Of a DNA stretch of 64,000 nucleotides, positions 10,769-22,682 are shown in pieces. The stretch is from Gracilariopsis chorda (taxonomy: Eukaryota > Rhodophyta > Florideophyceae > Gracilariales > Gracilariaceae), in the NCBI GenBank assembly GCA_003194525.1, contig NBIV01000043.1, forward strand, positions 353,818 through 417,817, read 5' to 3'. Both the position numbers and the translations under genes were made by a program. A model generated the notes under the pieces. It searched no databases. It worked only from the letters and a program-made list of their open reading frames with translations, and was not told where the DNA came from. Each line of letters starts with the position of its first letter. Position 1 is the first letter of the stretch.

Positions 10769-12694
10769 AGTGCATCAGATGCCACTTATAGTTCCGAGGA
10801 CGACGTAAGCTCCTCCATTTCTGATGAGTTTTGTTTTGACAATGTTGAGAACGTCATTGCAGACTCAGAAAATGCCAGCACAGAACATGTTGAGGCACCT
10901 GTGGACGTGACTGCTAACATTGCACCACCAAATATTGTTACTGATGACCACAATTCTGGCAGTGAAGAGGGGGCAGATAGTGATGCAGAAAACATTGAAC
11001 AAGTAAATGTGGACTCTGAGTCACAGTCACGCTATCCTCGTCGCACTAGGCGTGCACCACAACGGTGGTGGCATATGGCGGGCACGGCCAAATCTCGGCC
11101 TGAGGTTACCACGAGTGATGAACCCACGCTCAAGGAAGCACTTTCTGCCAGCCCAATCGAAAGAGAGCAATGGCTAAACGCTATTGACGAGGAATTAGCA
11201 TCCTTAGAAGACAAACCAACATGGATTGTGGATGACTCACCAAAATCCCAACCATTACCCACGCATGTCATTTTGAAGGTAAAACGTGATGCTGACGACT
11301 CTGTTGACCGATTCCGAGCTCGAATTGTGGCTGGGGGTAACCACCAGACATATGGTCAGGACTACTTAGAGACGTATGCACCAGTTGTTTCTTTCAATTT
11401 GGTTCGCATGTTCATGTACCGGATGTTGTGCCTGCATATGTTTGTTGCTCAGGTTGACATTAAAACGGCATTTCTCAATGGTGACCTCAAGGAAGACGTG
11501 TGGGTAATGTCACCGCGTGGCATTCCGGGTCTCAAGTGTCAATGTTACAAACTGCTCAAGGCTATATACGGGCTAAAGCAGGCGCATCTGGCATGGCATA
11601 CAAGGTTCAGTACAGACATTTAAGGCATAGGTTTTGAAGAATTACCCAGTGCACCATGTGTTTTCAGGAGAAAATTGACCGGGAACACTTATGCCTACAT
11701 CCTGGTATATGTAGATGACCTGCTGATCTTCACGCCAAACGCTGAACAACGGTCCTGCATATTGGAGGAGCTCAAGTTGTTGTATGACTTACGAGTTGAG
11801 ACTCGTGTCAGAATGTATCTTGGTGTCGAATTCACTTGGAACATAGACTCCCATGGCCAACTGCTGGGTGTAAAGCTTGCACAACCGTTGTACGTCAATG
11901 GCATGCTACGCCGGTTTGGACTTGAGTTTAGCAAGCCTGCACGTAGCCCAATGGTGGAATCATTCTTTTCCTCGCTTGATGTGGAGGAGGACAAGTCACC
12001 TTATGAAGTCCAGTTGTATCAGCAGATGATTGGGTCTCTGCTGTACCTGGCATTACGGACTTGTTTGGACATATTGGCACCGGTACTTATCTTGGGACGC
12101 TTTCAGAAAGCCCCTACTCGCTATTGCCATCGTGCCGTGAAGCGCGTGTTGAGGTATTTACGTGGCACCACTTATCATGGGCTTGTGTATCACCCTGGGG
12201 ACCTGCTTCTAAACGGCTATGTTGACTCTGATTATGCCGGTGACATTACTGATCGGAAGTCCTTATCTGGCTTTATTGTAAAACTTGGGTCATGCGCATG
12301 CTTCTACGGCGCCCGTAAGCAGGCGTCAGTGGCATTGTCTACAGGCGAGTCCGAATACTATGCATTGGTAATGGCATGTCAGGAGCTGTTGTGGTTATCT
12401 CGGGTACTCAAAAAATGTGGAATACCCACCAATACTGGTACTCCACTACGCTCTGACAACCAATGTGCCATAGATTGGGCCGTTGGTGAACGGTGTCCAT
12501 CCGGTCGTGCCAAGAAAATAGACGTCAAGATACACTTCATCCGAGATTTGGTTAAACGTGCAATCATTAAGGTGGAATATGTGGCAAGTGAGGACAATGA
12601 TGCAGATATACTCACTAAGCCACTTAGTCCTGCGATGACACAAGTGATCATGGATAGGGTTGGTCTCAGCCAGGAACTCGAGGAGGAGTGTTGA
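10769..12694 (+). pseudogene. A1-I RT-RNase H, 3' part
   Basis: Continues the A1-I frame after B-I: an acidic Ser/Asp/Glu-rich linker, a basic RRTRRAP motif, RT (VDIKTAFLNG, YVDDLLIF) and RNase H (DSDYAGD, STGESEY, RSDNQ). One nonsense codon, TAA at 11621-11623, lies in the RT before YVDD; the frame then stays open to the stop at 12694. The last two codons, TGT TGA, are the first six bases of the 3' LTR. Confidence 0.93.
12680..12688 (+). other. Polypurine tract of A1-I, inside the coding frame
   Basis: GAGGAGGAG directly before the LTR TGTTGA also encodes the Glu residues of the polyprotein C-terminus (ELEEEC). The tract is therefore both plus-strand primer and coding sequence. It is the same in A1 and A2 copies; A3-I has a slightly altered GACGAGGAG. 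Confidence 0.8.
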
Positions 12695-13491
12695 CGTTGA
12701 CCCGTGTTCGAGTGCCTGGTGGCCTTGAGACATCATGGTACACCACTTGGAAACATAGTTTCATTTAACGATGGGCTGTTTTTGGCACCTGCTTCGCAAA
12801 AGCGCATATGCGCCTGTGCCAAAACGCAACGTGAAACTGGCATATGATTGGCTACTGCAAATGCTCATATGCATTATAGTGGTTACAAGTGGTGTGGAGT
12901 GTATGGACGATGGGCACGGCTTGGGACACTTGGCACAAGGTAACTGGATGATGCATGTCACATAGAATGTTTCTGCCTGTGATGTACAGGTGCATGACAC
13001 TGCTGGTGACATGTGCCAATAGTGCACGGCACGTGCCAGGCACGCAATCATATTATGGTAATGGACTTAGGGCAATGTAGCATATGCAATGTCATGCGAA
13101 TTTGTGCTTTGTCATGGTTGTGATGATGCAAGTAAGTGATTATACGGTGATATGGCATGCTGGCGCAATGCTGGCATGACTGTTTCACTTACTGTGCTTC
13201 GTTGGCATGTGCTGGAATATTGTTATGCATGGTTGCGGTAAGCTGTTACGCACTTGCCCAACCCTAATTATGTTATGTTTCAATGTTATTGGTAGTATTG
13301 GGTGTCCGCGCTTAGTGGTATAGGGTTTTCTTGTAGTCGTAGTGGAACAAAGATCTGCTATATAAGTTGCAAATGCTGCAGCTCCAAGTAAACCATCCGC
13401 CAAGCGTGGCAACCTTCACTTTTACTTTTCTTGTTTCTTTGTTTCTTTCTTTTCCTTCCCTACCGTAGCCCAACTTACATTTAAATTTACA
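12689..13491 (+). repeat. 3' LTR of A1-I
   Basis: 803 bp, TGTTGACG...TTTACA. It shares private variants with the LTR at 46123-46925 (for example CCCGTGTTCGAG near the start and AAAACGCAACG in U3) and both are followed by the same A2 integrase sequence, so the two junctions descend from one insertion. Confidence 0.94.
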
Positions 13492-15187
13492 GGAATCGAT
13501 CTGGGAACGATGGCACTAACGGACCCATAATGTCTGAGTGCACAATGTCTCCAATGTTGTCGGCTCTTTCAAACTTGCCCAGAAATGGCAGTTTATGTGC
13601 CTTGCCAAGCCGACACGATCGATATACCTCCTCCATGCACTTGAGTTTTGGGACTCCGTCGACATGTTCATGAACCTTTTGTAGGTCATGCTCATTCATA
13701 TGTGCCAGTCTGCGATGCCACAATGTACTTGTGCCGTCGTCTGTTGCAGAAAGCATCTTGGATGTATGCCCATGGTCAATCGGGTTAGGTAGCGTGTGTA
13801 AACGGGAACGATTATGACGAGTCCCACGTCCAATGTCAAACCCGTTCTCATGTTGTACGCTTACCTCCTTACCACAGAATCGTGACTGGATACCCTTGTC
13901 AGCTAAGTGACCTACAGATACTAGGTTATATCCAAGATTCAGAACTGGCAGCACTTTCGACAACCTGAGGATCACATCCGAGAAGGGTAGTATGACATCT
14001 CCTTGTTGCGCGGCAATAACCGTGGTGTTGTCAGCTAGCTCAATTGCCTTCTCTGGTAGGTCAATCAGTGTGTCTGGAACGAACGCAGATACAGAACAGA
14101 ATAAATGCGACGTAGCACCACTGTCCGCATAAGTGTCGATGTGACTAATAGCTGGCGGTACCACTGAAGATTTCTCACTAGCAACACCAGCAATCTCAAC
14201 TTTGGACGCTCTACTGGATGACTTCCCAGAACGCTTTGGCTTCTCAACTGCGTTCACCCTCAGCTGGTCCAAGATTGCTTGTGGCAGATGGTTGTCAGGG
14301 TTGTCTGGATTCATGTGACATCGGTCTTGAGTATGTCCATCACGGTCGCAGATGGTGCAGTGGTACCCGTTTCTGCTTCCAGCAGCATACGCACGACCAG
14401 TGGGGTCGTTAACAGTGGTCGAATCTGACTCGTTACCATCATTTTCATTACCAATCGATGATCTGCTGTGTCCACTTATACGGGCACCACCCTTGTTCCT
14501 GTTCTTTTTGCGATTACGACCTCTACCAGAACTACCTGAACCCATTTGACGAGCATTATATTCATCAATCAGGGTTGTCGCCACATAGTCCCATGTCAGT
14601 TCAGAGATCTCCTTGGTCCTAAGTGCCGCTGCAGTTGACTCCAAGGAACAGTTGGGGTCAATAGAGACCAGAAGCATAGGTGCCTTGTGAGACTCAGGTA
14701 TAGCGGCATCCTTGCCCATGCGGTCCAGCTGCGAGAACAGAGAGGCAAACTGATCCACATACTCGGACATGTTTTGGCCTTTGTATGACATTCTGAACAG
14801 CTGAGTCTGTACAGCTATACGAGACACAGTCCTGTTTGAGGCATATCGCCCATCAAGTAGTCGAAGCATGTGACCAGGGTCACCATCCACATCCATAACT
14901 ACACGCAGTGGGGAATCACCAAGTGCACAAATGATGATTGCACATGCCTTTTCGCGTTTTGCAAGTATACGGGAAGGGGTCTGGGTCGCACTAGAACCAG
15001 ACGCTTGTGTCATTGTGGCACTAGATGACTCCTCCGAACTCGACATAACGACATTCCAGACACCTTTAATTCGACACGCGGCACGTAGACGGTGTCGCCA
15101 TAGGGTGTAATCTTCACCTCGCTTACCATGGAAGCGTGGGATCTTCACACCAGAGGTGGTTTTGGACTCAACTTCGGAGTCAGACAT
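13492..15187 (-). pseudogene. A2-I gag-protease-integrase, truncated but open
   Basis: One uninterrupted frame of 565 codons from ATG 15187-15185. Gag carries private residues (SKTTS near the start, DGDPGHMLRLLDGRY) shared only with A2-Ib. CCHC knuckle (CTIC-DRDG-H-TQDR-C), protease DSGATSH, pre-integrase zinc domain and the first integrase Asp (VHSD) are present. The frame is cut after PDRF by the A1-I LTR, so the second Asp and Glu of the integrase are missing here. Confidence 0.92.
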
Positions 15188-15962
15188 TGTTCCGGAAGGA
15201 GATCAACCACCAAAAATGAAACCAAATGAAATGAAAATAAAGCAGAGTGAGGGACTCGATGCTTAGAAAGTTGACCAGAAGCTAATATGAATGCCTGATC
15301 GCGATACAGCTATTGACTTGCAGCTGATGTCACCCTATGAGGGGGAAACTGGAGCGGAGTATCTCAACACTCAACAGCGAGGGCGCCAGCGGAGACTGTG
15401 TAACCAAGTCTCAACGCTCGTCCAGACGCGTCTGGTACGCGACTCACAGGCGGAGGTGGGGTCCTCAACGCCCGGAGTATACTCACGAGTAGCTCTGAAG
15501 CGAACTCGGAAATGAAAATAACTTCGTAAAGGCGGGCGCACTGACGGGAGATACTACCTCCGCTACCCTAAGGGTGAACCCCTGGACCCTGGTAACTCTC
15601 TCCAGGTGAGGTACGAAATTCTTCTTGACCTACCCTGTTCTGCGCACTTCAGAACGAGGGGCTTTACAATCCCTACGTGTCGTCCAAGGGAGTTTAGTAG
15701 CTGTCGCCATAAGCGTTCACCAGTTAACCCCTGCTAGACACTTGCAGGAAAATAGCGCAGTCTTCCTTGTGCGCTGAAGCAATGGAGCCGGGATCGCAAC
15801 AGGCGCAGGTCGGCTTACCAGAGAAGGTGTCTCTGAACGCCTTTCCTACTTTCACCACAGCACCAAATACTTCCACAAGACTCGCAAAAATGATCTGCGC
15901 AAGCAGATGAATCCAACGAAAAGTAAGTCAAAAGAGCGCGAGGTCTGCAAAATATTGACGCT
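15188..15962 (-). other. Untranslated leader of A2-I
   Basis: Contains the conserved hairpin (GGAGATACTACCTCC as read on +) at 15547-15561 and the palindrome CCAGACGCGTCTGG at 15422-15435. No long sense ORF. Confidence 0.75.
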
Positions 15963-15976
15963 CTGGGCCCATAACC
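15963..15976 (-). other. Primer-binding site of A2-I
   Basis: CTGGGCCCATAACC on +, i.e. GGTTATGGGCCCAG in the element, next to the LTR. Confidence 0.9.
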
Positions 15977-16788
15977 TGATGATAATAACGTTAGTTGGGG
16001 CTACGGCGGATCTGTAGAACATGAAAAGAAACAAAAGATTGAGTGAATGTTGCCAAGCTTCGGGCGAGTTTACTTGGTAGTGCAACTTCAGCGTGTTGAA
16101 TAGCACCTCTACGTCGCACTACAACTACAAGAGAACCCTATACCACTAAGTGGGGACCCCCAATACTACCAATCATAAACAGATATAACACAATAAGGGT
16201 TGCACACACTGATTACAGCTATGTACAACCATGCATAACAACATAACAACACATTACCACAGTGCAGACCAAGTGAACCAATCAGCCAACAACGCACAAT
16301 AAGTGAGCTGCACATGCCAACAATGTGCCAGCATGTTGCAGCACTGTATAAACACTTCCTCGCATCATCATGACAATGACAAAGCACAAATACACATACC
16401 ACTGCATCCATGTACATACCCTAGCTGTGTAGCGTGCATGGCACGTGCTTGCTTGCACAACCGCACACATTAAACACTTCCATATACCTGTAAACCACAT
16501 GTAGCCACACATATTCTTCAGTACCATGCCCATCCACGTTATGCCAAGTAGCCAGTTCCGTGCCCAGGACCCATAGAATGCATAACACTTGTATCCAATA
16601 CGTTGCATATGAGTATTTGCAGTAGCCCATCATATGCCCGTTTCACGTTGGGTTTGAGAACACACGCATATGCGCTTTTGTAGAGCAGGTCCCAATAACA
16701 GCCCTCCGTTATATGAAACTTTGTTTCCAAGTGTTGCACCATGATGTCCCAGGACTACCAGGCACTCGAGTATGTGCTAACATCAACA
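15977..16788 (-). repeat. A2 LTR shared by A2-I (5') and A2-II (3')
   Basis: 812 bp. Left side: primer site and leader of A2-I. Right side: the CTCCTCCTCGAG complement of the purine tract and the polyprotein end of A2-II. No target duplication separates the two elements, as expected for a tandem formed by LTR-LTR crossover. The sense TATATAA box lies about 90 bp from the left end. Confidence 0.9.
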
Positions 16789-17080
16789 CTCCTCCTCGAG
16801 TTCCTGGGTCAGACCAACTCTATCCATGATCAATTGCGTCATAGCAGGACTAAGTGGCTTAGTGAGTATGTCAGAATCATTGTCCTCACTTGCCACATAT
16901 TCCACGCTTATCAGCTTGCTTTTGACCAAGTACCGGATAAAGTGTATATTCACGTCAATGTGTTTGGCACGTTCGGAGGGGCAACGCTCACCAGTGGCCC
17001 ACTCAATAGCACATTGGTTGTCTGAGCGTAGTGGAGTACTGTCATTAACCGGTATCCCAGATTCCTCAAGTACTCGAGAT
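16783..17080 (-). pseudogene. A2-II RNase H C-terminal part
   Basis: About 98 codons ending in TQELEEEC and a stop inside the LTR. Contains the RSDNQCAIEW and SEDND blocks of copia RNase H. About ten residues differ from the intact A2-III. Interrupted at 17080 by A1-II. Confidence 0.9.
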
Positions 17081-17883
17081 TGCAAATTTAAATGTAAGTT
17101 GGGCTACGGTAGGGAAGGAAAAGAAAGAAACAAAGAAACAAGAAAAGTAAAAGTGAAGGTTGCCACGCTTGGCGGATGGTTTACTTGGAGCTGCAGCATT
17201 TGCAACTTATATAGCAGATCTTTGTTCCACTACGACTACAAGAAAACCCTATACCACTAAGTGCGGACACCCAATACTACCAATAACATTGAAACATAAC
17301 ATAATTAGGGTTGGGCAAGTGCGTAACAGCTTACCGCAACCATGCATAACAATATTCCAGCACATGCCAACGAAGCACAGTAAGTGAAACAGTCATGCCA
17401 GCATTGCGCCAGCATGCCATATCACCGTATAATCACTTACTTGCATCATCACAACCATGACAAAGCACAAATTCGCATGACACTGCATATGCTACATTGC
17501 CTTAAGTCCATTACCATAATATGATTGCGTGCCTGGCACGTGCCGTGCACTATTGGCACATGTCACCAGTAGTGTCATGCACCTGTACATCACAGGCAGA
17601 AACATTCTATGTGACATGCATCATCCAGTTACCTTGTGCCAAGTGTCCCAAGCCGTGCCCATCGTCCATACACTCCACACCACTTGTAACCACTATACTG
17701 CATATGAGCATTTGCAGTAGCCAATCATATGCCAGTTTCACGTTGGGTTTTGGCACAGGCGCATATGCGCTTTTGCGAAGCAGGTGCCAAAAACCGCCCA
17801 TCGTTAAATGAAACTTTGTTTCCAAGTGGTGTACCATGATGTCCCAAGGCCACCAGGCACTCGAACACGTGTCAACGTCAATA
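17081..17883 (-). repeat. 3' LTR of A1-II
   Basis: 803 bp. The sense-strand first bases read TATTGACG, i.e. the terminal TG is mutated to TA. Followed on the right by the purine-tract complement CTCCTCCTC. Confidence 0.93.
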
Positions 17884-17993
17884 CTCCTCCTCGAGTTCCT
17901 GGCTGAGACCAACCCTATCCATGATCACTTCTGTCATCGCAGGACTAAGTGGCTTAGTGAGTATATCTGCATCATTGTCCTCACTTGCCACAT
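17878..17993 (-). pseudogene. A1-II polyprotein C-terminus
   Basis: Last 38 or so codons of RNase H (…SEDNDADILT to ELEEEC), separated from the rest by the 518-bp insert. Confidence 0.85.
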
Positions 17994-18511
17994 CTCTACA
18001 CTATAATGATTTACTTATGTATGAGGGGGTAGTTGTTGATCGAAGGGAGGCGTTTTGAAAAAAAACATGCCCCTATGCCCCCTTCAGCGCAGGTAAAAAA
18101 GCCTTTTCGCGCAACGCCTCCCTTCCATTCAAAAAATTCAGCAGCAGCAGCAGCAAAGCTCAACGCCCATTGGCTGCTGCTGCATGTTGACTGCTGCTGC
18201 TGCTCACTGGCTGCCACTACAGTACTGCCAGCCACAGCGCTGCACAGTGGCTGGCACTGCAGTCATTTTGGCACTGCCAGCCAATTGCAATCCACAGTAC
18301 TCTACTTACACCACTGCAGTGCCAGCCACTCCCCAACGCGCTGGCCGTCATTTGCAACTCTAGTCCATAGTCACTCTCGGCGCCGCGGCCCTCATTGGTT
18401 TGCAGGCCGTTTGCGAGCGACAGCGAGCAGAAACGGCCTGCAGATCCCCCGAAGTCACCCATACTCAGCGGCGCGCAGCGCCGCCCGCGGCCGAAGGCCG
18501 CTTCCACTTGT
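17994..18511. mobile_element. 518-bp hairpin-rich insert of unknown type
   Basis: Interrupts a codon run that is continuous in A1-I (host CACAT|ATTCC). No clear target duplication (at most one T) and no terminal inverted repeats were found. It is unlike the surrounding copia DNA: a poly-purine/A-run start, (GCA)n and (CTG)n tracts and a GC-rich end. Inverted repeats: AAGGGAGGCGTT 18043-18054 with 18113-18124; (GCA)n 18141-18154 with (GCT)n 18173-18182; TGCCAGCCAC 18226-18235 with 18247-18256; TGCAGGCCGTTT 18401-18412 with 18431-18442; GCGGCC 18487-18492 with 18496-18501. Could be a foldback or MITE-like element, or filler copied from the host genome. Confidence 0.6.
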
Positions 18512-21500
18512 ATTCCACCTTAATGATTGCACGTTTAACCAAATCTCGGATGAAGTGTATCTTGACGTCTATGTGCTTGGCACGACCGGATGGACACCGT
18601 TCACCAACGGCCCAATCTATGGCACATTAGTTGTCAGAGCGTAGTGGAGTACCAGTATTGGTGGGTATTCCACATTCTTTGAGTACCCGAGATAACCACA
18701 ACAGCTCCTGACATGCCATTACCAATGCATAGTATTCGGACTCGCCTGTAGACACTGCCACTGACGCCTGCTTACGGGCGCCGTAGAAGCATGCGCATGA
18801 CCCAAGTTTGACAATAAAGCCAGATAAGGACTTCCGATCAGTGATGTCACCGGCATAATCAGAGTCAACATAGCCGTTTAGAAGCAGGTCCTCAGGGTGA
18901 TACACAAGCCCATGATAAGTGGTGCCACGTAAATACCTCAACACGCGCTTCACGGGACGATGGCAATAGCGAGTAGGGGCTTTCTGAAAGCGTCCCAAGA
19001 TAAGTACCGGTGCCAATATGTCCAAACGAGTCCGTAATGCCAGGTACAGCAGAGACCCGATCATCTGCTGATACAACTGGACTTCATAAGGTGACTTGTC
19101 CTCCTCCACATCAAGCGAGGAAAAGAATGATTCCACCATTGGGCTACGTGCAGGCTTGCTAAACTCAAGTCCAAACCGGCGTAGCATGCCATTGACGTAC
19201 AACGGTTGTGCAAGCTCTACACCCAGCAGTTGGCCATGGGAGTCTATGTTCCAAGTGAATTCGACACCAAGATACATTCTGACACGAGTCTCAACTCGTA
19301 CGTCATACAACAACTTGAGCTCCTCCAATATGCAGGACCGCTGTTCAGCGTTTGGCGTGAAGATCAGCAGGTCATCTACATATACCAGGATGTAGGCATA
19401 AGTGTTCCCGGTCAATTTTCTCCTGAAAACACATGGTGCACTGGGTAATTCTTCAAAACCTATGCCTTTAATGTCTGTACTGAACCTTGTATGCCATGCC
19501 AGATGAGCCTGCTTTAGCCCGTATATAGCCTTGAGCAGTTTGTAACATTGACACTTGAGACCCGGAATGCCACGCGGTGACATTACCCACACGTCTTCCT
19601 TGAGGTTACCATTGAGAAATGCCGTCTTAATGTCAACCTGAGCAACAAACATATGCAGGCACAACATCAGGTACATGAACATGCGAACCAAATTGAAAGA
19701 AACAACTGGTGCATACGTCTCTAAGTAGTCCTGACCATATGTCTGGTGGTTACCCCCAGCCACAATTCGAGCTCGGAATCGGTCAACAGAGTCGTCAGCA
19801 TCACGTCTTACCTTCAAAATGACATGCGTGGGTAATGGTTGGGATTTTGGTGAGTCATCCACAATCCATGTTGGTTTGTCTTCTAAGGATGCTAATTCCT
19901 CGTCAATAGCGTTTAGCCATTGCTCTCTTTCGATTGGGCTGGCAGAAAGTGCTTCCTTGAGCGTGGGTTCATCACTCGTGGTAACCTCAGGCTGAGATTT
20001 GGCCGTGCCCGCCATATGCCACCACCGTTGTGGTGCACGCCTAGTGCGACGAGGATAGCGTGACTGTGACTCAGAGTCCACATTTACTTGTTCAATGTTT
20101 TCTGCATCACTATCTGCCCCCTCTTCACTGCCAGAATTGTGGTCATCAGTAACAATATTTGGTGGTGCAATGTTAGCAGTCACGTCCACAGGTGCCTCAA
20201 TATGTTCTGTGCTGGCGTTTTCTGAGTCTTCAATGACGTCCTCAACATTGTCAAAACAAAACTCATCAGAACTGGCGGAGCTTACGTCGTCCTCGGAACT
20301 ATAAGTGGCATCTGATGCACTATCATCATCCATGTAATTGCTTAGATACGGTGCACCAGGGAACCTAGATTCATCAAAGGTGACATGACGCGACCTTACT
20401 ATTCGAGGAATATCGTCTTCACCTAACACTAGGACCTCGTAAACACCATGGTCAAGAGTCTGCAAGTACACTCCCTCAAGTGCACGAGACTCGAACTTGG
20501 TGTCCAGGTTCATTTTTAATACGTAAGCAGGACATCCAAACACTTTGACATGCTTCAAAGAAGGCCTATTTTCAGTCACTAAGACATATGGAGTCACGCC
20601 AGTTGTTGAGTGTGATACCCTATTACGTATGTAAATAACCTGTTTTAAGGCGTACGACCACAAACACTCTGGGAGACTGGCTTGAATTAGCAAAGCTCGG
20701 GCAGCTTCCACCATGGTGCGATTGATGCGCTCTGCAATGCCATTGTGTTCTGGGGTATACGATGGAGAAAAGGATACCTCCTCGAGATCATTGTCGGGAT
20801 TCTTTTGCAAGGCGATGTACTCCTCTGCATTTTCAGAGTGCAGTTTACGAATGAGCACATGCTCTCCTCCAAGCTGTTTGAGCTTCTGTTTCACCCCTAA
20901 GAACACTTCCACGATCTCGGATCTGTGTCTCATGAACCCAATTACCGCATATCGTGAGTGATCGTCGACAAATCCGGATGCATACCGGAATCGGTCCGGG
21001 AATGATGGCACCAATGGACCAATTATGTCGGAGTGCACCACGTCCCCAACCTGCTTGGCTCGTTCAAACTGTCCCTGAAATGGCAGTTTATGAGCTTTGC
21101 CAAGGTGGCATGGTCGACATACCTCCTCCAGTCGTTGGATCTTTGGCACCCCGTCAACATGTTCATGAACTTTACGTAGATCATGTTCATTCATATGTGC
21201 CAGTCGGCGATGCCAGAGTTAACTTATGTGGTTGTTCGTCGCAGTAAGCATCCTGGGAATGTCGGTATGGTCTTCAGGGTTGGGAAGGGTGTATAAACGG
21301 GAGCGATAATGACGAGGCCCTCGTCCAATTTCAAACCCATCTGTATGTTGTAGGCTTATTTCCTTATCACAAAACAATGATTGGATGCCCTTATCAGCAA
21401 GTCGACCCACAGACACCAAGTTATACCCAAGATTGGGAACGAGCAACACTTCAGACAACCTGATGTTCACATCCGAGAAGGGAATTATAACCTCTCCCTG

Positions 21501-22682
21501 TTGCTTGGCAGTGACCGTGGTGTTGTCTGCAAGTTCAATTGTCTTGTGTGGTATGTCCATCAATGTGTCTGGAACGAACGCAGATACAGAACAGAAGAAA
21601 TGAGCGGTGGCACCGCTGTCTGCATAGGTGTCGATGGAACTCTTAGTGGGAGGTACCTCTGATGACTTCTCACTTGCAACACCGACAATCTCAACCTTGG
21701 ATGCCTTCTGTGGCGATTTGCCAGAACGCCTGGGCTTTGCAACTGGGTTCAGCCTCAGTTGATCCAAGATTGCTTGTGGCAAATGGTTGTCAGGGTTGTC
21801 TGGATTCATGTGACACCGGTCTTGGGTGTGTCCATCACGCTCACAGAATGTGCAGTGGTATCCGTTTTTCCTTCCCGCAGCATATGCACGGCCATTTGAG
21901 TCATTCACGGCGGTGGAATCTGACGCATTACCATCAATTTCAGACCAATTGGCTAGTTTGCTGTGTCCACCCATTCGGGAACTACCTTTGTTCTTGTTCT
22001 TCTTGCGATTGCGACCTCTCCCTGCACTGCCAGATCCCATTTGACGAGCATTGTATTCATCAATTAGGGTGGTTGCCACATAGTCCCAGGTCAGTTCGGA
22101 GATCTCCTTGGTCCTAAGTGCTGCGGCAAGTTACTCCAAGGAGCAGTTGGGGTCAATAGATGCGAGCAACATAGGGGCCTTATGAGACTCAGGAATAGCA
22201 GCATCCTTTCCCATGCGATCCAATTGGGAGAAAAGAGATGCAAACTGGTCCACATACTCGGACATGTTCTGGCCGTTATAAGACATTCTGAACAGCTGTG
22301 TCTGTATGGCGATACGAGATACAGTCCTATTTGAGGCATATCGTGCATCCAGAAGCTGAAGCATCCGACCGGGGTCATCATCGACGTCCATAACAACACG
22401 AAGTGGGGCATCTCCAAGTGCACAAATGATGATTGCACACGCCTTTTCACGTTTTGCAAGTACACGGGAGGGAGTCTGGGTTGCACTAGAACCCGACGCC
22501 TGCGTCATTGTAGCGGTAGACGACTCCTCCGAACTCGCCAAAACGACATTCCAGACACCTTTAATACGACATGCGGCTCGTAACCGGTGTCGCCAGAGGG
22601 TGTAATCTTCTCCGCGCTTACCATGGAAGCGTGGGATCTTCACACCAGAGGTGGTTTCAGACTCAACTTCGGAGTCAGACAT
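18512..22682 (-). pseudogene. A1-II gag-pol polyprotein, main part
   Basis: Starts at ATG 22682-22680; about 1390 codons in one frame with three TAA stops: 22131-22133 (codon 184, shared with A1-I and A1-III), 21219-21221 just before LWHRRLAH, and 18627-18629 in RNase H. Domains are complete: CCHC knuckle, protease DSGATAH, zinc domain, integrase, acidic linker, RT with YVDDLLIF, RNase H. The second integrase Asp is Glu (LHSEN, codon 20832-20834), the same change as in A1-III. In several places it resembles the left half of A1-III more than A1-I (e.g. CRPCHLGKAH). Confidence 0.93.

Larger units (their letters stand above)
1..13491 (+). mobile_element. A1-I, Ty1/copia element of family A (subfamily A1), split by B-I
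   Basis: Copia-type retrotransposon with 5' LTR, tRNA primer site, leader, gag-pol frame, purine tract and 3' LTR. Compared with the 803-bp right LTR, the first 12 bases of the left LTR lie outside the window. B-I is inserted between codons of the integrase-RT linker and has duplicated AGTGC (3944-3948 and 10769-10773). The right flank GGAAT (13492-13496) is integrase sequence of A2-I on the other strand; the left flank cannot be seen. Three nonsense or frameshift lesions lie before the insertion and one nonsense codon after it, so the element cannot encode its own enzymes. Confidence 0.95.
13492..16788 (-). mobile_element. A2-I, family A element truncated by A1-I
   Basis: 5' LTR, primer site, leader and gag-protease-integrase up to the point where A1-I entered. 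The rest (integrase end, RT, RNase H, 3' LTR) would lie left of position 1 if A1-I is a simple insertion. Its 5' LTR is at the same time the 3' LTR of A2-II, a head-to-tail arrangement. A second copy of this element is at 46926-49791. Confidence 0.88.

Noticed and set aside
13487-13491. A1-I/A2-I and A1-III/A2-Ib joins as two independent insertions at the same site
   Set aside because: Both the LTRs and the A2 sequence share private variants, which favours one insertion that was later duplicated.
18033-18644. 203-codon ORF across the 518-bp insert
   Set aside because: It runs from low-complexity GCA repeats into antisense RNase H of A1-II; a chance reading of GC-rich repeats.
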